Position numbers and translations under genes: made by a program
Source: Hymenopus coronatus
Lineage: Eukaryota > Arthropoda > Insecta > Mantodea > Hymenopodidae
Direction of reading: 5' to 3'
Length of the DNA: 64,000 nt
NCBI GenBank assembly: GCA_030762935.1
Contig: CM060898.1
Coordinates: forward strand, 95,648,781-95,712,780
Part shown: one piece after another, positions 33,981 to 45,954 of the stretch
Layout of the letters: each line of letters starts with the position of its first letter
Numbering within the stretch: the stretch's first letter is position 1
Notes under the pieces: model-generated
Database searches by the model: none
The model's input: the letters and a program-made list of their open reading frames with translations, nothing else
What the model was told of the DNA's origin: nothing

Positions 33981-34252
33981 AGCACCGGTGGAGTGCAATG
34001 GCGGGGGAAACCGGAGAGCCAGGAGAAAACCCGTCCCTTCCACATTTTCCATTACAAATCCCATATTCGGTAGCCTAGGATCAAACTATGACTAATTGAG
34101 GAGATGAGGCTTACAATTTGGACACAAAGACAAACTAGAATAGAAACATATTGAACGGACCGCTACTCGAAGTGATTGAGGGGCATTATGAAGGAAACCT
34201 ACGCATCAATGGTGAGAGGCGAGTGGTCTAACCACTCGGCCATGGCGCCGCC
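33981..34252 (-). mobile_element. tRNA-derived SINE 4, same family as SINE 5, with an insertion
   Basis: On the minus strand it starts GGCGGCGCCATGGCCGAGTG (A-box-like). Its body (CATATTC...GGGATTTGTAA, then GGGTTTTCTCC) matches the body of the SINE at 47325. The B-box region is replaced by a foreign 115-base segment at 34094-34209. Confidence 0.7.
34094..34209. repeat. Dispersed 110-base repeat, copy 1 (inside SINE 4)
   Basis: GATTGAGG-type start, then TTACAATTTGGACACAAAGA and CATTATGAAGGAAAC. It recurs in the same orientation at 35440-35545. Class unknown. Confidence 0.7.
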
Positions 34253-34499
34253 CTTTATAATTGTCAATCAGTACCAATATTAGATATCATTTTTAGGGGA
34301 ATTAGAAAAAATAGTTCATCTTCTGGAAAGGAGAAGGTAAATAATGAATACTTCTCCTATTACAAATAAACGGTGAATCATACTCAGAGAAATATGCAGA
34401 ATCATGTGACTTTGCAGATCTAGAAACATATTGATCTTGAGTAAGATGGAAGATACCTAAAGGAAATTCAGAAGGGAGAGAAACATTGTGCAAAGACCG

Positions 34500-35340
34500 A
34501 AAGCGTGTAGTGATCGCTGTATGACCTGTTTTCACAGTCGGAGTCGTAGAGGGAAGTAAAATTGAGAGTGGCATTCCACAGGGATGCACTATGTCACCAA
34601 TTCTATTCAACATGTAGCTATTTGATACATTTTTTGAGAAAATTTATTTCAGTGATGCAGTGGTAGAGGGAAGTAAAATTGAGAGTGGTATTCCACAGGG
34701 ATGCACTATGTCACCAATTTTATTCAACATGTAGCTATTTGATACATTTTTTGAGAAAATTTAGTTCAGTGGTGCAGTGGTAGTAGAGTAAGAACAAATT
34801 ATAGGAATTAGATTTGCTAATGATATAACACTTCCAACAAAAGAAGCGGTATCTTAAAAGGGATACTAATGAGACCTAATAACAAGGTGGGGTGTACAAG
34901 ATGAAGATATATTTAAAAAATAAAAAGTAAATAGACACTACCTATAGGTAACATTGGAAGAAAAACAAAGAAGACGTACTTGCGAATTCGAGATAAAGCA
35001 AATCGAGAGCTTTGGATGTACCATAACAATATTGTGCTTTTGTCAAGGAGCAGCTATCAATGACATGCAACTACGGCAAGTTTGAAATTTCGACAACGCG
35101 CGGAAACGGATTGAGAGTATTTAAATGGTGGACATGAAGAAGAATTAATCATATGTTGAATAGACACAATAAGTAACTAAGATGTAGAGAAGGTGGATAA
35201 AGGAAGAATAAAGCTGATCAGGAATTAATGGATGAGTGAAATTGCTCTTTAAAAGATACAACACAAGGAATGTTGAAAGACAAAAAGGTTCAGAGAGGAA
35301 GGAGGTACCAGACAATGAAATCAAATAATTCATGTGCGGA
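34500..35340 (+). pseudogene. LINE reverse-transcriptase fragment with internal tandem duplication
   Basis: The fragment encodes SGIPQGCTMSPILFN, the motif B region of LINE reverse transcriptases, twice: units at 34548-34663 and 34664-34779, period 116. A truncated third start lies near 34780. Downstream, IIGIRFANDITLP (about 34798) corresponds to the FADD active-site box with the first Asp changed to Asn. Weak matches to a C-terminal LINE region (ESFGCTITIL near 35010) follow. There are many stops and it is non-functional. The clade cannot be assigned; RTE or CR1 groups are possible. Confidence 0.7.
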
Positions 35341-35439
35341 GACAAAGAGCAAAACTGAAATAATGGGTTGGGGGGAGGGAGATTAGGGATGATTCTGGTT
35401 TGCAATGGAATAAATATCTGCCATTGGGCAGGAAAATAT

Positions 35440-35545
35440 GACCGATTGAGGAGATGATGTTTACAATTTGGACACAAAGACATACGAAGAGGAACATATT
35501 CAACGGCTCGCTACTCGGGACATTATGAAGGAAACTCATGCATCC
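35440..35545. repeat. Dispersed 110-base repeat, copy 2
   Basis: It matches 34094-34209, including TTACAATTTGGACACAAAGA and GACATTATGAAGGAAAC. It lies about 1.35 kb downstream of copy 1, with the LINE fragment between them. Confidence 0.7.
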
Positions 35546-35699
35546 TCCCAGGGTGTTTATTACAACCGTAACAATAAAACAGGCATAAAACTCTCCAGGC
35601 ACCGCAAGAAGGTAAGATCAACAAAGTGGTCATAAAACCCATATCAGGAGGTGGTCACTTGAAAGTTACGGAATCCGAAACCACGGCCATCAAGTACTC

Positions 35700-35977
35700 C
35701 AAGGGTGTGTTTTAAGTGGTACATCGCCGGTGTTTCAGGCTCCACCCATTGCTGCAAGTGACGGCCAATGAGAAGACATCTTCTAGATTGGTAGGATCCG
35801 CCCCAGGAGACGCACCAGGAAGGGGAGATCGGGGTACGGAGTTGTTTTTCCACGCACTGCGGGGAAGTGTCGGGCGGGGATCGCACACTCGCTGCCACAT
35901 CGATCAGCTGTGCGCGTGTTTTGTGTTTCGTGCTGGATATCAGCTCCTGCCGCTGCCTCCTCGCCATGAAGGTAAGG
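35700..35977 (+). other. G+C-rich block with possible first coding exon and splice donor
   Basis: This patch is noticeably richer in G+C than anything around it. At 35966 an ATG in good context (CTCGCC before it) is followed by AAG and then GTAAGG, a strong splice-donor match. Arthropod secreted and cuticle protein genes often have such two- to four-codon first exons; that is general knowledge. The second exon is not identified. Alternatively the ATG reads on without splicing for about 55 codons with a hydrophobic start (MKVRFPSLILAV). It could also be an unrecognised retroelement piece. Confidence 0.3.
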
Positions 35978-36010
35978 TTTCCTTCTCTGATTCTAGCTGT
36001 AAGTACTCCA

Positions 36011-36150
36011 TACGCTGAGATTTTGTTTCATATGACCGTCTTTTGTCTCGACTTCCCTGCTTGTCTGAGGTATATGACAAAGGGTATACACGCTGCGATT
36101 TTGTTTGTGGAATACGACATGGTTGTCTTTTGACTTCTTGTTGTAGCTAT
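36011..36150. repeat. Imperfect tandem pair, about 78-base period
   Basis: CGCTGAGATTTTGTTT at 36013 and CGCTGCGATTTTGTTT at 36091, each followed by related CGTCTTTTG and GTCTTTTGAC stretches. Confidence 0.5.
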
Positions 36151-36159
36151 TTCCATGAT

Positions 36160-36584
36160 AGAAAATCACTTCATCCATCTTAATGTCTTTAATTAGTAAC
36201 CATTTTCTTTGCACTTAAAGATACCCTGAATATAAAAAGTTGAGTCATGCTTTCCTTTATTAACAGTGTTTAGAAAAAATAAATCCTCCAGGAAAAAGAC
36301 ATCTTTCTAGAAGAAGTTAAGCATGTACTACTTTCACCTAAATTCTTTTTGCTGATCAACTGTCTGGAACTGCAAAATACCAATCACTAAATGCAGAAGT
36401 GTAATAGTCTTTTGATTAACTAAACTATTGCTTTAGAAGATTTTTGCCGTAAAATGTTAGTGATTTAGGACCTGTGTTTGCAGACTACAGTGAAACAAAT
36501 TATTCTAATGTTTTATAGAGAATTAGTCATTTTAACGACTGTTAGGTACTATCAGATTTTGTTCATAGCTCAAAAAAAAAAAAA
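36160..36584. other. Unassigned AT-rich sequence
   Basis: Nothing recognised. Confidence 0.35.
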
Positions 36585-37478
36585 AAAAATCGATATTCTC
36601 ATTCACATGCCATTCTCTATCCTCTCTGCAATTTTTCTTTTCTATATCATGCTAATCAAGATAGATATTACCAGAAATCGTCTTATTATGTAATTGCTTA
36701 TAAGTAGAAGGGGAAAAAGGAAATACACTAGGTTAAAATGATAGTCAAGTTTAAAAGATATCGCTATCCGATTGTCATTGAACTTCTGTTCTCTTTCCAT
36801 GGCCAGAAATAAAACAAAAGAAATATCAAATAGTCGAGGAGTAACGGTTTGAGAAATGTTTAAGTATTTAAAAATAGAAACCAACAATAGGGAGTCTCTC
36901 GGGAATGATTAACTCTTGTTAAAAATGAAAAAGAAATAAAAACTAAAATAAAAAAATAAATTAATAAACCTGTATATGATATAAATTGAGTGTTTTTACG
37001 AGATCTGCTTTTAGTGTCTACCTCTCTTACGGTTTACCACTTATAATGCAAATTTCATTCAAAATGAAGAGGACTTCAGGGCTATTCCCAAGAAATGCAG
37101 ATATACATTTTATTTATCATATAAATATATTTTATATTATCTATATCTCTATGGCATTTTAATCAACGTGGTTAGGGCCATTTTTGAGAAATTCGAAAAT
37201 TTCGAAAAATGTTGCATGTAAAGAGTAGTTTGAAGGGGGAGGGGCATTCCTGAAAATCTTTGTGTCACATCCTTGGAAGATACTAAACTTAAATACTAAG
37301 TTTGGTATTTAATTGACTTTTCGTTTTGAGTTGTGTTGTCCACACACACACACAAAGCGCACACACGGACCTTTACTAAAACACTTCATTTTTGGACTCA
37401 GGGGTTCTCAAAACACATAGGTAGGTATTTACGATGAAATCTCGGTACATTATACATACAAGCTAGAGAAAATAACAT
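36585..37478 (-). repeat. ACTTTCTCTA repeat, full R copy
   Basis: All blocks are in order, from TTCTCATTCACATGCCATTC to GCTAGAGAAAATAACA. Confidence 0.82.
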
Positions 37479-38289
37479 AACCATTTAAATTTATGCACAG
37501 ATTTTGAAATACACGTGTGTGTGTGTGTGTTGGATATTTTTAAAAGGCAAATTTCCTGTGAAAGTCTTAATGTTTTAATCTGAAACAGTGTACATATGTT
37601 TTCTTTCGAACTGTTGAAATCGTCAAATAGAACAATCAACTATAAATTAGTCAAACAGTCGGGGTATAGCCCTCAACGGTCATATTTAAGTTTAAATAAA
37701 ATGAGGTTACTATAGAATATACTATATGGTATTGAAGTTTAGGGAATAACTTTACCATGGACCTTTTACCATTCTTCCATTCAAATCAGTTACAGTTTGC
37801 TTTGCATGGGAACTCGCGCAAAATTTGAATATTTACAAATTACTCCATGAATAATACACTGAACTTTATCAAAAGTTCCATACCTACTATTTGCATTTAC
37901 AAGTAAATAATTACAATGCACTTTATTTTCTTACTATAATTTTTTCCAAAAATTGATTCACTCTCAGGTGGTTTCTTGCATTGATTTACTCGAAGAAAAT
38001 TCATACTTCTGATGCCTATTCTTTAATTACATTAGTGATGCAGTGGTTAACTATAGTGAAATGCGGTTTATATTTCAGTGAGTTTTATGTTTATTTTCGT
38101 GTTTACTTTTTAAAATATATAATGGAACATTTTACACCAGTCATATTTCTCAAGTTATTCTAATTTTCAGTTGGAAATAAGCCTACAGGACTTTTAAAGA
38201 CCTTAAAGTAGTTATACATTTTGAAAAATTTGAAGTAGGAAAGAATCAAAAACAACACTGGAATTTGACTCAACCAACCAAAACTGAAT
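37479..38289. other. Unassigned AT-rich sequence
   Basis: Nothing is recognised apart from a short GT run near 37515. Confidence 0.35.
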
Positions 38290-38480
38290 ACATATTTTTA
38301 ATGCATATTTATTCATTCAGGTCAAGTAAAGAGAACAAAATTTCAACATCACTATAAAACGACTGACTTTTAAAAGAAATGACTATCGCTTTAGCTTATA
38401 TTGAAATTCCTTGCCCCCTTATAGAAAGAAATAATATTGCAGATATTAAAACAATTTTATAATGTTTATTGTAAGCATGA
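38290..38480 (+). repeat. ACTTTCTCTA repeat, diverged F distal piece
   Basis: The CGACTGACTTTTAAAAGAAATG and GACTATCGCTTTAGC blocks match the distal F half. The ends are lost. Confidence 0.5.
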
Positions 38481-38497
38481 AATACTTATATTGAAAA

Positions 38498-39372
38498 AAA
38501 AAATCTGGTGTGTTGTATTCACTTGACTTTCTCTACATCTCCGTAACAAATAATTGTTAAAATGCTTATTCTTTTAACTATTTCGTGCTAATTGAGATAA
38601 ACATTAGTAGAATGTTTATGGTCTTATTACTTTATTTCTTGTAAGTAGAAGGGAAATAAGGGAATATGCTAGGCAGAAGTGAATCAAAGGTCAAATCTCT
38701 TAAAAGTTGGTTGCCTTGTGGTTGAAATCCGTTTCTATACATTGCCAGGAGTTTCCTCATAAGGGATTTTTCAGGTATTTTAAAATTGAAAATAATAACA
38801 AGGAATATCTCAATAATGATCAACTCCATCAAAAAATATAGGCACCAATGTATTGTGTGTTTTAATACGAAGTTCATCTTTTCTGTATAAGCTTTTGTCT
38901 GTCTCTTACGGTATACCAGTTATGTAAAACTCAGCAAAATTCATCTAGAATAAAGAGGTCTTCAGAAGCTATTCCCATAAAATTCATTATATATATTTTA
39001 TTTGTCATATATGTTTAATTTGCGGTATTTAATCAACATTACAGCCAGCACATTCAATTTTTTCCCCATGTGAAGGGTAGTTTGCATTGAAGGGATTTTT
39101 CTCAAAATCTTCATGTCGCATCCCTGGAAGATATTAAAAGTAAATACCACGTTTGGTATTTTACCTACTTTTCGGTTTTAAGTTATCGTTTTCACAGCCA
39201 CACGGACACACACACTCACACGGATATTTTTCTAAAAATGCGTTTTTGGATGCAAGGGACCCTAAAACGTGTATTTCCCATGAAATCTCGGTATCACATT
39301 TTTGGGTGCAGTGCAATGCTCATACCTTCTCTGGCTACGTACCATGTAGGTACTATGTATAGAAAGTAATAG
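38498..39372 (-). repeat. ACTTTCTCTA repeat, full R copy
   Basis: From AATCTGGTGTGTTGTATTCA to GTATAGAAAGTAATAG, with microsatellite CACACGGACACACACACTCA near 39200. Confidence 0.85.
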
Positions 39373-39436
39373 GTGTTTGTAAAAATAGTTTGCTGTAGCA
39401 TAGGTAGAGAAGTTATGTGGATGTAGCACATCAGAT
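39373..39436 (+). repeat. ACTTTCTCTA repeat, F distal terminus only
   Basis: About 60 bases: AAAAATAGTTTGCTGTAG to GTAGCACATCAGATTTT. It sits between a full R copy and a full F copy. Confidence 0.65.
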
Positions 39437-40285
39437 TTTTACTTTCTCTATACGTACTATGTACATAGTGTATAGAGAAGGTATTGTATTGTACTCAAAA
39501 ATTCGATACCGATATTTCACCGGAAATATATGTTTTGAGAAACATGTCCGTGTGTCTGTCTGTGTGTATGTGTGTGTGTCTGTGTGTCTGTGGGTAGCAT
39601 AGCTCAAAAGCGAAAACACCGTTAAAAACCAAACTTGGTATTTAAGTTTGGTATTTTCCAAGGATGCGACACGAAGATTTTCAAGAAAATCCTCCCACCC
39701 CAAACTACCCTTTACATGGGACTTTTTTCGAAACTTTTGATTTTCTAAAAAATGCGCTAACGATTTTGATTAAAATCCCGTATATTACTGACATTTACAT
39801 ACCAAATAAGATGTATACCTTGAATTAAATGGGAAGAGCCTCTGAAGACCTCTTTATTCTGGATGAATTTTGCCGAATTTTGCTTAACTGCTAAACGGTA
39901 AGAGATAAACAAAATCTTAAAGCACAGAAAATGTAGAGCACGTTAAAACACACAATTTATGTTATAACATTTTTTTTCGTGGAGTTGATCGTTTTTTAGT
40001 CATTCATTGTTTTTGATTTCACCTTACAAAAACATATATTTTCTCATACAGGAATTTGCAAACAAAGGAACTTCCGTCACATAGCAACCAGCCTTTGACT
40101 ATCACCTTAACCTATGGTACTCCCTTATTTTGCTTCTGCTTAAAAGGAAGCATAATAAGACTATTTCTGACATATTTTTTTCTCGATTAGCATGAAGTAA
40201 ATAGAAGCATAAGCTTTTTAACAATAATTTTTTGCAGAGATATAGAGAAAGTCACGTGAATGGAACACATCATATTTCTTAATCT
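39437..40285 (+). repeat. ACTTTCTCTA repeat, full F copy (best reference copy)
   Basis: It begins TTTACTTTCTCTATACGTAC with a clean stem-loop (39442-39478: CTCTATACGTACTATG paired with CATAGTGTATAGAG). The microsatellite is at 39546-39595. It ends AGAGAAAGTCACGTGAATGG plus ACACATCATATTT. Confidence 0.88.
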
Positions 40286-42039
40286 GAGATTGATGAAATA
40301 TTTATGTATGTTGAAGAGATGGTCATAAATTATTTTCGAGACAATTTTCAGGTATTAAATTCTGGAAACGTTCTGAAACGGTGGGAAAGTAATTTTTATA
40401 ATTGCACTTTAGTACCAGATATGTACCTTGCTTTTTTAAAATGAATTTTAATGATAAATAAACTACATTTTAATTGCGTTGGTAAAAACACCTTGAGTGC
40501 AATCAGCGAAATTTTGAAAAATAAAGAAGATATTGTTGAACATAGCGTTGCGTTTATTTAACTTATACCTACAGTTTTGCCAGATGTGTAATACTTTAAT
40601 TAATGAAAAAACCTGAACAATAATGAGATTATATTAATACTCACTATTAATTTTAAATGTTAGTCCTAATATAGATTTATTATACAGACATTTAATTTCT
40701 TATTTCAAAAGCTTTGAATGTTAACCTACATTGTTTGGCTAATATCCAGCTTCTTAATTACTTGATAATTTTTGACTGAATATAATGTTGCTCTTTCTCT
40801 ATGCCACTGTATTTAATTTAAATATATTTCTTTATATATTATACCTATGATTTTAAGATGGAAATTGGTGCAAATATTTAGCTTCCGGTGATAATTTATT
40901 TCTCAGTGTCATAAATATCGAATAATAATTTTATTAATTTTATTTGATTCCTAATTTCATTTTTAATATATTGTATTAAAAGATTCTTATGTGAAATATC
41001 CCTCACCAGCCCTTATAACTGTAATCTCGTACAGTTGCGGAAATTTCCAATATCAAGAAAAATGTACTGAAAGTGTTTAGAAAACATTGGCGGATATTGT
41101 ACTTGGAATGTCTTACTTTTCCCTGACATTCTTTCAGGAAATAACGTACCTCCTTAAATAATACCTTTGGGCAGTAACACAATTATTGAAATATATGAGT
41201 AATTCTTTAGATAATAACAATGGCGAAATGTACAAATTTTGTCCATTATTTAACTTAAAATACACACAGCCCCAATATTCAATAACATAGGGGTGAAACT
41301 GTACTCCAAGTTAAATACTTTGAAAATTGTGCCTGGTCAATAATCAGAAAAATACTCTTCTGAGTAGTTAATATAAAATATCGGTTGATTAATTTCTAAC
41401 GTTCTGGTTATTTAATACATACTGCTAATGAATTCAGTTAAAATAAAGAGAAATACAACACAATTTTCTTATACAAGGTTTATCAATAGTTGTTAGAGAA
41501 GTATTGCAAACATAACTTGCCGTTACTTATAATCATATTGGGTTGTCTTTGTTTAGTCGTGTCTATTGCTTTCTCAATTGCTAAATCATAAGCACCTAGT
41601 ATTGCTTAGAGTGAGATATCCGCGGTTTTTTCTCACTTTACTTCGATTTTATTTTCTACTTAAGTCGATGCACTTCTGATATTTGGAAAGTGCAGTGTCT
41701 GAGATATTGAAATTTATACCACTTATTATACACAATAATGATAATGATGATGATAATATAATAATCATAATAATATGTTTACCACGTATCAAAATTCTAG
41801 CTTAAATGGTTATTTAAATAATATTATTCGTTCTAAATTCGTTGTTCTAATAAAAATGACCACGTGATGCATTTTTAAAAATACCTACTCGCATACAAAC
41901 ATCCAGTTTTACAGCAAATGAGTTCAGAAATAGATCTGTTACATAGTATTTCTTTATATTAGCCCTAATTAGCAGAGAAAAACTATTACTTTTTGTACTC
42001 ACCAAAAGCCTTGGTTTTTTCAAAATTTAATGATTAATT
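40286..42039. other. Longest repeat-free tract, AT-rich
   Basis: No copies of the window's repeat families, no coding region and no RNA gene are seen. An ATA/ATG-rich microsatellite-like stretch lies at about 41733-41776. This is probably ancestral host intergenic or intronic sequence. Confidence 0.45.
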
Positions 42040-42610
42040 TATACACATTGGAGTAGTGTTTTAAAAATGTAAGATGACCATTTTGGTTAATGTGTTTTAT
42101 CTAGTGAAAAATCATATCATTTAGAACATTTTGACCACGGAAAAGTGTTGGAAAAACGTTTGCGAGAAATTATGGTTTAAAGTTGGCAGTATGTAAATAA
42201 GCATGCGTGAACCTATTTATAGCTACAGTTAATTGGCAAGTAAAGTGTGTCAAGTGGGAAAACTATCATATTTTTTTTCAATTTTAGAAATCATATAATT
42301 TTATTATCAAGTAAAAGAATTGTTTACTTTTTTACAATTTTGGTCAAATTTCGTTGATGCATCACATGATATTCTCAACGAAAGTTCGTTGTTTTATGAC
42401 TCCAAGATGTTCATAGTCTAATGTCGAGGCTTTTTACATAAATATTGTGGTCATTTGGGAGTCGTAATTGGAATCTGCGTTAGTCTATGACCGTCTGGAG
42501 GAACACGTGCTTGTCAATACTCAAAGAATTGTTAAAATCAGTTGAGTGGTTTCGAGATTACCATTACATACACACCGAGATGCTCTCTATATAATACCAA
42601 TATAGAAGTA
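42040..42610 (+). repeat. Rep2 copy B (uninterrupted)
   Basis: Homologous to the flanks of mariner A in reverse. It contains GAAAAGTGTTGGAAAAACGT, then the intact target ACCTATTTATAGCTACAGTT, then a GGTCAAATTTCG block and the end motif TGGTTTCGAGATTACC. Confidence 0.75.
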
Positions 42611-42805
42611 TGGATTAACATGTCGTTGTTACGTAGTTGTTGCACGTAACACTTATTTCCCCAGCTGTAATTCCATCTGGCTGCAGTTCTAAAGCGTATC
42701 CCGCAATTGAATCAGCAGTTCCGCAGAGGGTGTTATCAGGCCCAGGGGTGACCCGATTACATATGTGAGATAGACTCCTCGTCCCTCAACCCATGTGACA
42801 GAAAA

Positions 42806-43637
42806 GAAAAAAAATCTGATGTGTTCCATTCACATGACTTTCTCTACATATCTACAACACATTACTGTTGAAAATCTTATTCTTCTATTTACTACATGCT
42901 AATCGAGAAAAAATAGCATAAATAGTCTTATTACATGCTTCCATGTAAGGGAAATAAGGGAGTACGTTAGGCTAAAGTGAAAGTCAAAAGCTGGTTGCTA
43001 TGTGATTGAAGTTTCTTTGTTTGTATGGACAGGAGTTGACAGTTCCTAAATGAGAATAGTATAACAAGGAATATCTCAAAAACGATCAACTCCACGAATA
43101 AATGTATGTAAGATAAATTGTGTGTTTTAAGGAGCTCTACATTTTCTGTTAAGTTAGCTTTTATGTATCTCCTACGGTTTACCAAAACTCCGTAAAGTTC
43201 ATCTAGAATAAAGCAGTCTTCAGAGGCTATTCCCAAAATATTCAAGATTAACATTTTATTTGTCTTGTCTTTAATGTACGATATTTTAATAAAATTGGTT
43301 ACAGCCATTTTTGAGAAAATCAAAATTTTAGAAAAAATTTCCTTGTAAAAGGTAGTTTGGGGTGGGAGTATTTACTTGGAAATCTTCGTGTCGCATACTT
43401 GGAAGATACCAAACTTAAATACCAAGTTTGGTAACTAACGGAGTTTTCGTTTTTGAGATATGTTGTCCAGAGACGCAAACACACACACGCGCGCGCGCGG
43501 AACTTTTTCTAAACATTATTTTTTAGATTTAGGGAACCCAAAACATGTATTTTCGGTGAAATCTCGATATCGAATTTTTGGCTGCAATACAATACCTTCT
43601 CTATGTACCTACATAGTACGTGTAGAGAAAGTAAAAA
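42806..43637 (-). repeat. ACTTTCTCTA repeat, full R copy
   Basis: From AATCTGATGTGTTCCATTCA to GTAGAGAAAGTAAAAAG, with a GC-containing microsatellite (CACACGCGCGCGCG) at 43482-43499. Confidence 0.87.
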
Positions 43638-44700
43638 GCCGATGTGTTCCACTCACATGATTTTCTCTAGCTATTCTGTAACAAACTATTCTTACAAAAG
43701 ATTACTCTTTATTTACTTTATGCTAATCAAGATAAACTTTAGCAGATAGGTCTTATTGTTTAGTTCCTTATATGTAGAAGCGAGATAAGAGAATATACTA
43801 GGCTAAAACCATATTCAAATCCTTTAAAACCTGATCGGTACATGATGCAATTTAAATTCGGTTCTCTTTGCACAGCCGGGAGTAAAACAATAAGAGATTT
43901 GAAATAAATGACAACTTCCCGTTTAAGAAAAGTATAAAATTGAAACCAATAACAAGGAATATTTTGGAAACAGTTAACTTCACAAAAAATGTGTGTGACA
44001 TAAATTGTGCGTTTTAACGAGATCTTCATTTTTGTGCAGTATGTTTTTGTCTATCTCTTACGGTTTACCAATTATGCAAAAGGCTTTCGAAATGAAGAGA
44101 TCTTCAGACGATATTCCCAGAAAATTCAAGTTCTACATTTTATTTATCATGTAAATATATTCAATACTGTTACTTTAATCAAAATCGTTAGAGCCATTTT
44201 GATAAAAATAACATTTTCGAACTTTTTTTTAAGTATAAAGGGTAGTTTGAGGTTTGGAAATCTTCGTTTCGCATCCTTGGAAGATACCAACTTTTCATTT
44301 GTTATAAAAATATCTTAAATATATGGCATTTTAATAAAAATCGTTAGGATCATTTTTTAGAAAATCAAACGTTTTGAAACGTGTTCAATATAATGATAGG
44401 GTGCAGGACTTTCTTGAAAAAGCAACAGCATTTATAGGTTACGTATTACCCTGAGGACAATTATCTTTTTGAGGGGCTACAGCTTTGTGTTGCAACCTTG
44501 GAAGATGCTGTTTTTTATCAACCGACTTTTCCTTTTTGAATTATGCTTTTCACAGACACATACACATGGAACTTTCGTAAACATGTTGTTTTTGTATTCA
44601 GGAGACGTCAAAACATATGTCCAGCGAAATCTCGACATCGAATTATTACAATATTTCCTTTACTATGTATACGCAGTAGAGAATGTACAAATAAGGGTAA
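43638..44700 (-). repeat. ACTTTCTCTA repeat, R copy with duplicated middle
   Basis: The head starts immediately after the previous copy's tail. The AATCGTTAGAGCCATTTT block occurs at about 44180 and again near 44338, showing two R copies joined. The tail is near GCAGTAGAGAATGTAC. Confidence 0.72.
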
Positions 44701-44799
44701 CTGATGGTAAATGAATACATTTTAAACAAAATCAATGAGATACGTTAGCAGACAACTGCGAGTAGGTAATTCTTTCAGATATCTTGTATCTACAGTAAA

Positions 44800-45640
44800 A
44801 GTATTGCAAAACGTTAATATCCAAAAAGTCTGTAATATGACTTTCTCTACATATTCTCTAACAAATACTGTTACAAAAGCTTATTCTTTTATCTACTTCA
44901 TGCTAATCAAGATGAACATTGGCAGAGATGGTCTTATTACTTAATCCTTTATAAGTAAAAGGGAAATTGAGGAATACAAAATTAAGAAATACTAGGCTAA
45001 AGCGATAGTAAAATCTTTTAAAAGCTGGTCGCTCTGTATTTGAAATTTTTACTCTCTTTGCATGTCCAGGAGTGAAACAAATAAATCAGGAATGAAAAAT
45101 TCTTGCATTGGGAGAGCTTAAGTATTTTAAAATTGAAAGCAATAACAACGAATATCTCGGAGATTGTTAACTCAAAAAAAAAAAAAAATGATATGAGCGT
45201 AAATCGTGTGTTTTCAGATCTATTTCTTTCGATTTACCAGTTGTGCAAAACTCATCTAGAGGCTATTCCAGAAACTTCAAGATATGTATATCTTAAACTA
45301 ATATACATAATAATATACAATGAGAATGAAATAAAATGCCTTTAATAGAGCATATGTACTCTAATCAATTTAGTTACAGCCGTTTTTGAGGAAATCAAAG
45401 GGTAGTTTGGGGTGGGAAGATCTTTCTTGTAAACTTCTTGCCGATTCTTTGCAAGCTGCTGAACTTTTACCTATGTTGTTTACAGACACACACGCGCGGG
45501 CGTGGATGTTTTACTAAAATTGCTTTTTGGATACAAGGAACCCTAAAATATATTTCCTGTGACATCTCGGTATCGAATGTTTTGGATAAAATGCAATAGA
45601 TTCTCTATGTTCTATGTTCTACGAGAAAGTAAAATCTAAT
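44800..45640 (-). repeat. ACTTTCTCTA repeat, R copy, diverged
   Basis: From TATGACTTTCTCTACATATT to CTACGAGAAAGTAAAATC, with a partial deletion around 45240-45290. Confidence 0.75.
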
Positions 45641-45954
45641 ACTTCAACTCTGCTGCCACTAGCCTGAATACATATGACATTGTTTCTATATCCAAAATGT
45701 ATATCGCGTTCTAGGAACTGTTCTCATCCTTCAAGAAATATTTCTAAAGTCCTTTAGAGTCTGAAGTCAGGGCTACAAAAACACGGTGTTGAAAGCACAC
45801 GTTTACCTTTAACTGATTTTGTGTTATCGAAGGCATCTGAGGGACTTTGTTAAAAAGACATTGATTGTTTACCTTGTTTAACTTGAGCTTGGTATATATC
45901 GGATTTAACTCGGGAATACATTTTCTTATCAGAAAATATAAATTTTAAGTCAGT
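45641..45954. other. Unassigned sequence
   Basis: Nothing recognised. Confidence 0.35.

Noticed and set aside
43482..43499. Z-DNA-prone CACACGCGCGCGCG tract as a regulatory site
   Set aside because: It is just the variable microsatellite of the repeat family, also seen at 63429; no independent evidence of function.
42806..45640. CRISPR-like array of regularly spaced repeats
   Set aside because: The units are about 0.9-kb eukaryotic dispersed repeats in series, with no short repeat/spacer pattern.
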